Shown here one piece after another: positions 6,324 to 8,502 of a stretch of DNA of 8,502 nt (its first letter is position 1; every line of letters starts with the position of its first letter). The stretch is from CAZVLE01 sp964627855. Its GTDB lineage: Bacteria > Bacillota > Dethiobacteria > DTU022. The position numbers and the translations under genes were made by a program. Under the pieces are notes generated by a model, which was not told the DNA's origin, did no database searches, and worked only from the letters and a program-made list of their open reading frames with translations. Where the stretch lies: contig CAZVLE010000127.1 in assembly GCA_964627855.1 (NCBI GenBank), positions 1 through 8,502 on the forward strand, read 5' to 3'.

Positions 6324-6353
6324 TTTTCCCTGAACTTCCTGTATTATATACCT

Positions 6354-7088
6354 TTAGGTTTTTGAGTTTACTCCGCGTTTTTTATTACTGCCAAAGTTAT
6401 AAAGCAAACCGACAATGACAGCAAGAGCAGCCACTCCTCCAAGCGGTCTAAGCAGGTATTGAAGGACCCTTTTACCGATCGGCACCTCAGACAAGGCCGG
6501 TAAATGATATTTAGCCGGTTCATGCTGCAGCACCAGGAGGACTTTTAGCCCCCCGAATTGATCTACACCATAGAGGTTAGCTTCGGCAAAACCCTGTTCT
6601 TTCAGAAGCTGCACCCGCTCACTACCTTGATCTATCATTTCCTGTCTGCTGCCGTATTTTATAGCCTGGGGAGAGCAAACGGTATAACAGAAAGGTTCCA
6701 GGCCATTTTCCACTCGCCTGTCGCAAAAGCTGCATTTCTCCATGATTTGTTTGGAGCGATCAAAGGTGATGACCCCGTAAGGGCAGTTTGCAGCGCACCA
6801 GTTACATTTAATACAGGTGCGCTCATCAAAAACAGTCAACCCTAATTCATTTTTATGCATGGCACCGGTAGGGCAGGAAATGACACAAAGCGCCTCCGTA
6901 CAGTGCATGCACGCTCTCTTGTTGAACACTTCGATTGCATCAGGATATTGACCATGTTCGTGAGAATCTATCTCGGTTCTATATATATCCTGGGTTAAGC
7001 TGTAAATCTGCTTGCAAACCAGGGTGCAGGCATCACAATTAATACACAGCGACTGGTCTACCAGCATGGTATGATCAGTTGTTGCCAT
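6354..7088 (-). CDS. Four-[4Fe-4S] electron-transfer beta subunit with C-terminal membrane anchor
   Basis: A 244-residue polyferredoxin subunit of a molybdopterin oxidoreductase, of the DmsB/PsrB/FdnH/HybA group. All sixteen cluster cysteines are present: C15, C18, C21, C25; C60, C63, C68, C72; C92, C95, C98, C102; C119, C122, C134, C138. The stretch LYGVDQFGGLKVLLVL (172-187) and a single hydrophobic helix (about 214-232) ending in a basic tail (KKR, 236-238) resemble the C-terminal anchored form seen in FdnH and HybA rather than the anchorless DmsB/PsrB form. There is no N-terminal signal peptide, so if it is exported it would have to ride with the catalytic subunit. The basic tail suggests C-terminus in, but basic residues also precede the helix, so topology is uncertain. 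The gene lies 49 nt after the catalytic subunit with AAAAGGAGG (7107-7099) 10 nt before the ATG. It is the last gene of its operon. It passes electrons between the molybdenum site and a membrane or quinone partner. Confidence 0.9.
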   Translation of the reverse strand: MATTDHTMLVDQSLCINCDACTLVCKQIYSLTQDIYRTEIDSHEHGQYPDAIEVFNKRACMHCTEALCVISCPTGAMHKNELGLTVFDERTCIKCNWCAANCPYGVITFDRSKQIMEKCSFCDRRVENGLEPFCYTVCSPQAIKYGSRQEMIDQGSERVQLLKEQGFAEANLYGVDQFGGLKVLLVLQHEPAKYHLPALSEVPIGKRVLQYLLRPLGGVAALAVIVGLLYNFGSNKKRGVNSKT

Positions 7089-7137
7089 CTTGTTCGTTCC
7101 TCCTTTTAGCTAGGCCTTAAAACAGCTCACTACAAAC

Positions 7138-8502
7138 TTAAGCCTTGGATATTTTCACCGCATAGTCCTGCATTGCAGCACCCATACCGGGATCATTTAT
7201 CTTTTTCATTTCATCAAAACTCATTGTCGGAATCAGATCGCCCTCATTAGCACCACGACCAAAAGCCTGGGTCAGGTAAGAACTGTAACGACCGAAGCCG
7301 TGGAAAATCATCACCGTATCGGGACGAACACCCTCGATCAGTTTGGCCTTGAGCTTGATTTTCCTTTCGCGATCCATCCAACCCTGGCTGCGAGATTCCA
7401 CATAGACATCATCGCCATCTTTTATACCCATCTCCGCCGCTTTGGCCTTATTCATAACGGCAGAATTTTCCGGGTAACCGGCCAGGGCCAATACGTTATT
7501 CTGAGTCTGGGTCATTTTATGCATCGGGGCCCGGCTGATCACCATGTAGAAGGGGTAATCGTCATCAGGTTCATCGCGGCGTGGTGCCCAGGTCGGCAGG
7601 GGATCGAAGCCATTTTCTTCAAAGAGGGTTGAGTAAAACTCAATCTTGCCGCTGGGGGTGCCAAACTCCTCACGGGGAACAAATTCACGGTCTGCCGGAT
7701 TTTTCGGCTCCCAGAGACCGGTGGGACTGTTAATCAACTCTTCCCAGCTGGATCCGAGCGCCTTTAAACGCAAGTTGTTGAGCTTGCCACCGGAAATATT
7801 ATCGGACCCGCCTTCAGAAGTGTCTTCGAAATACTCGCCGTAACCCATCGCTTGAGCCAGGTTTATACAGATGCCCCCAAAACCCCTGGCCTCTTCATGC
7901 AACTGTTGCACAACCGGGTTACGAACAGCAATCTGCGGGTAGAGGCTGTGGTAATCGCGTGGTCCCATTCCTGAGCTTTCCAGCCAGATAGGTTCGGGCA
8001 AAACAATATCTGAGAGCCAGGCCATCTCGGATGGATAAATTTCGCAGGTGACGATAAAATCAAGTTTTTTTAAAGCTTCTACCATGGTCAGGTGATCGGG
8101 GAAAGATAGCGGGTTATAACCCCTGATCAGGGCCGTCTTAACCGGATAGGGTTTATCGTTAAGCATACCGTAAGGGAGAGTGGCAAAGTTGCCGTGTGGG
8201 AAACTCATAAAGGGCCCCCGCTCCTCCCAGTTGTCAATCCTCTCCCGCCTGATCTCAGGCATTTTCTCCTTTAGTTCTTCAGGAATCGGGAAGAGGTCAT
8301 CGAAACTGGGCATGCGTGGATTTCGCGGTAAAGTCATTCCACCGGGCCGGTCAACAGTTCCTACCAGGGCATCCAGGGTTATCTGGGCCTGAGCCAATCT
8401 GGTGCTATTCACGTAATTTGGACCGGCGCCGTCACGCTTGTGATGGGGTGCATGAGCGGGTTGATTAGCCGGATCGGCAAACTCGCGGGCGATTTCCCTG
8501 AT
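7138..8502 (-). CDS. Molybdopterin oxidoreductase, catalytic subunit (C-terminal part; 5' end outside window)
   Basis: The frame stays open to the right edge, giving 454 visible residues. A GTG at 8412 is an internal Val, since the 30 codons before it read as normal family sequence. It belongs to the DMSO-reductase superfamily (Mo/W-bisPGD). Seen in fragment numbering: LVGTVDRPGG (46-55), SDIVLPEPIWLE (164-175), GTPSGKIEFYS (281-291), and the C-terminal dinucleotide-binding domain from about 316 with MHKMTQTQNN (327-336) and HGFGRYSS (401-408). The histidine-TQNN region and the SDIVLPE/YP segments recall thiosulfate/polysulfide reductases and arsenate reductases more than formate dehydrogenases, but the substrate is not decidable here. 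The N-terminal [4Fe-4S] motif, the Mo-ligand residue and any Tat signal lie beyond the edge. It is followed by the iron-sulfur subunit on the same transcript. Confidence 0.9.
   Translation of the reverse strand: MREIAREFADPANQPAHAPHHKRDGAGPNYVNSTRLAQAQITLDALVGTVDRPGGMTLPRNPRMPSFDDLFPIPEELKEKMPEIRRERIDNWEERGPFMSFPHGNFATLPYGMLNDKPYPVKTALIRGYNPLSFPDHLTMVEALKKLDFIVTCEIYPSEMAWLSDIVLPEPIWLESSGMGPRDYHSLYPQIAVRNPVVQQLHEEARGFGGICINLAQAMGYGEYFEDTSEGGSDNISGGKLNNLRLKALGSSWEELINSPTGLWEPKNPADREFVPREEFGTPSGKIEFYSTLFEENGFDPLPTWAPRRDEPDDDYPFYMVISRAPMHKMTQTQNNVLALAGYPENSAVMNKAKAAEMGIKDGDDVYVESRSQGWMDRERKIKLKAKLIEGVRPDTVMIFHGFGRYSSYLTQAFGRGANEGDLIPTMSFDEMKKINDPGMGAAMQDYAVKISKA

Overview
The window looks like a chromosomal segment of an anaerobic, redox-versatile bacterium, most likely a Clostridia-type Bacillota. 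The support is indirect: strong AGGAGG-type ribosome binding sites, TTG start use, compact intrinsic terminators, a sigma-A style promoter with consensus TATAAT, and iron-sulfur flavoprotein modules typical of fermentative, acetogenic or syntrophic anaerobes. The species cannot be named from this sequence.

Layout from left to right. (1) At the left edge, a very good leftward promoter, a 9-bp hairpin at the predicted mRNA 5' end, and an SD plus ATG give the start of a gene that leaves the window. (2) After an AT-rich intergenic region comes a rightward gene for a TMEM43-family membrane protein (478-1662), ending at a 13-bp perfect hairpin that separates it from the convergent leftward genes. 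(3) A leftward three-gene operon follows, nuoE - long nuoF/hydB - HoxU-like ferredoxin (4904 down to 1817), tightly overlapped (TAATG and ATGA junctions) and preceded by its own TATAAT promoter. (4) Next is a single-gene unit for a catabolic-type ornithine carbamoyltransferase, arcB (6143 down to 5133), with its own intrinsic terminator. (5) At the right edge is a leftward pair: the C-terminal part of a molybdopterin oxidoreductase (7138 to beyond 8502) and a four-cluster [4Fe-4S] electron-transfer subunit with a C-terminal membrane anchor (6354-7088), followed by a 10-bp-stem terminator.

How the genes may work together. The NuoE/NuoF/HoxU-like trio has the parts of a soluble NAD(H)-FMN diaphorase, the module that feeds or drains hydrogenases and formate dehydrogenases, but no catalytic hydrogenase or dehydrogenase gene lies beside it here. 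The right-edge pair is a separate molybdo-enzyme, possibly acting on sulfur compounds, arsenate or similar substrates, with a FdnH/HybA-like beta subunit. ArcB would yield carbamoyl phosphate from citrulline for ATP formation, but its usual partners arcA and arcC are not in the window.

The most notable points are an Asp in place of a conserved cluster-ligand Cys in the HoxU-like subunit, a missing Cys in the NuoF N-terminal [2Fe-2S] domain, the lone diaphorase module, the lone arcB with the catabolic-type Glu106, and a TMEM43 protein in a bacterium. I did not find a convincing, wholly new system. There are no tRNA or rRNA genes, CRISPR arrays, insertion sequences or phage genes that I can see.
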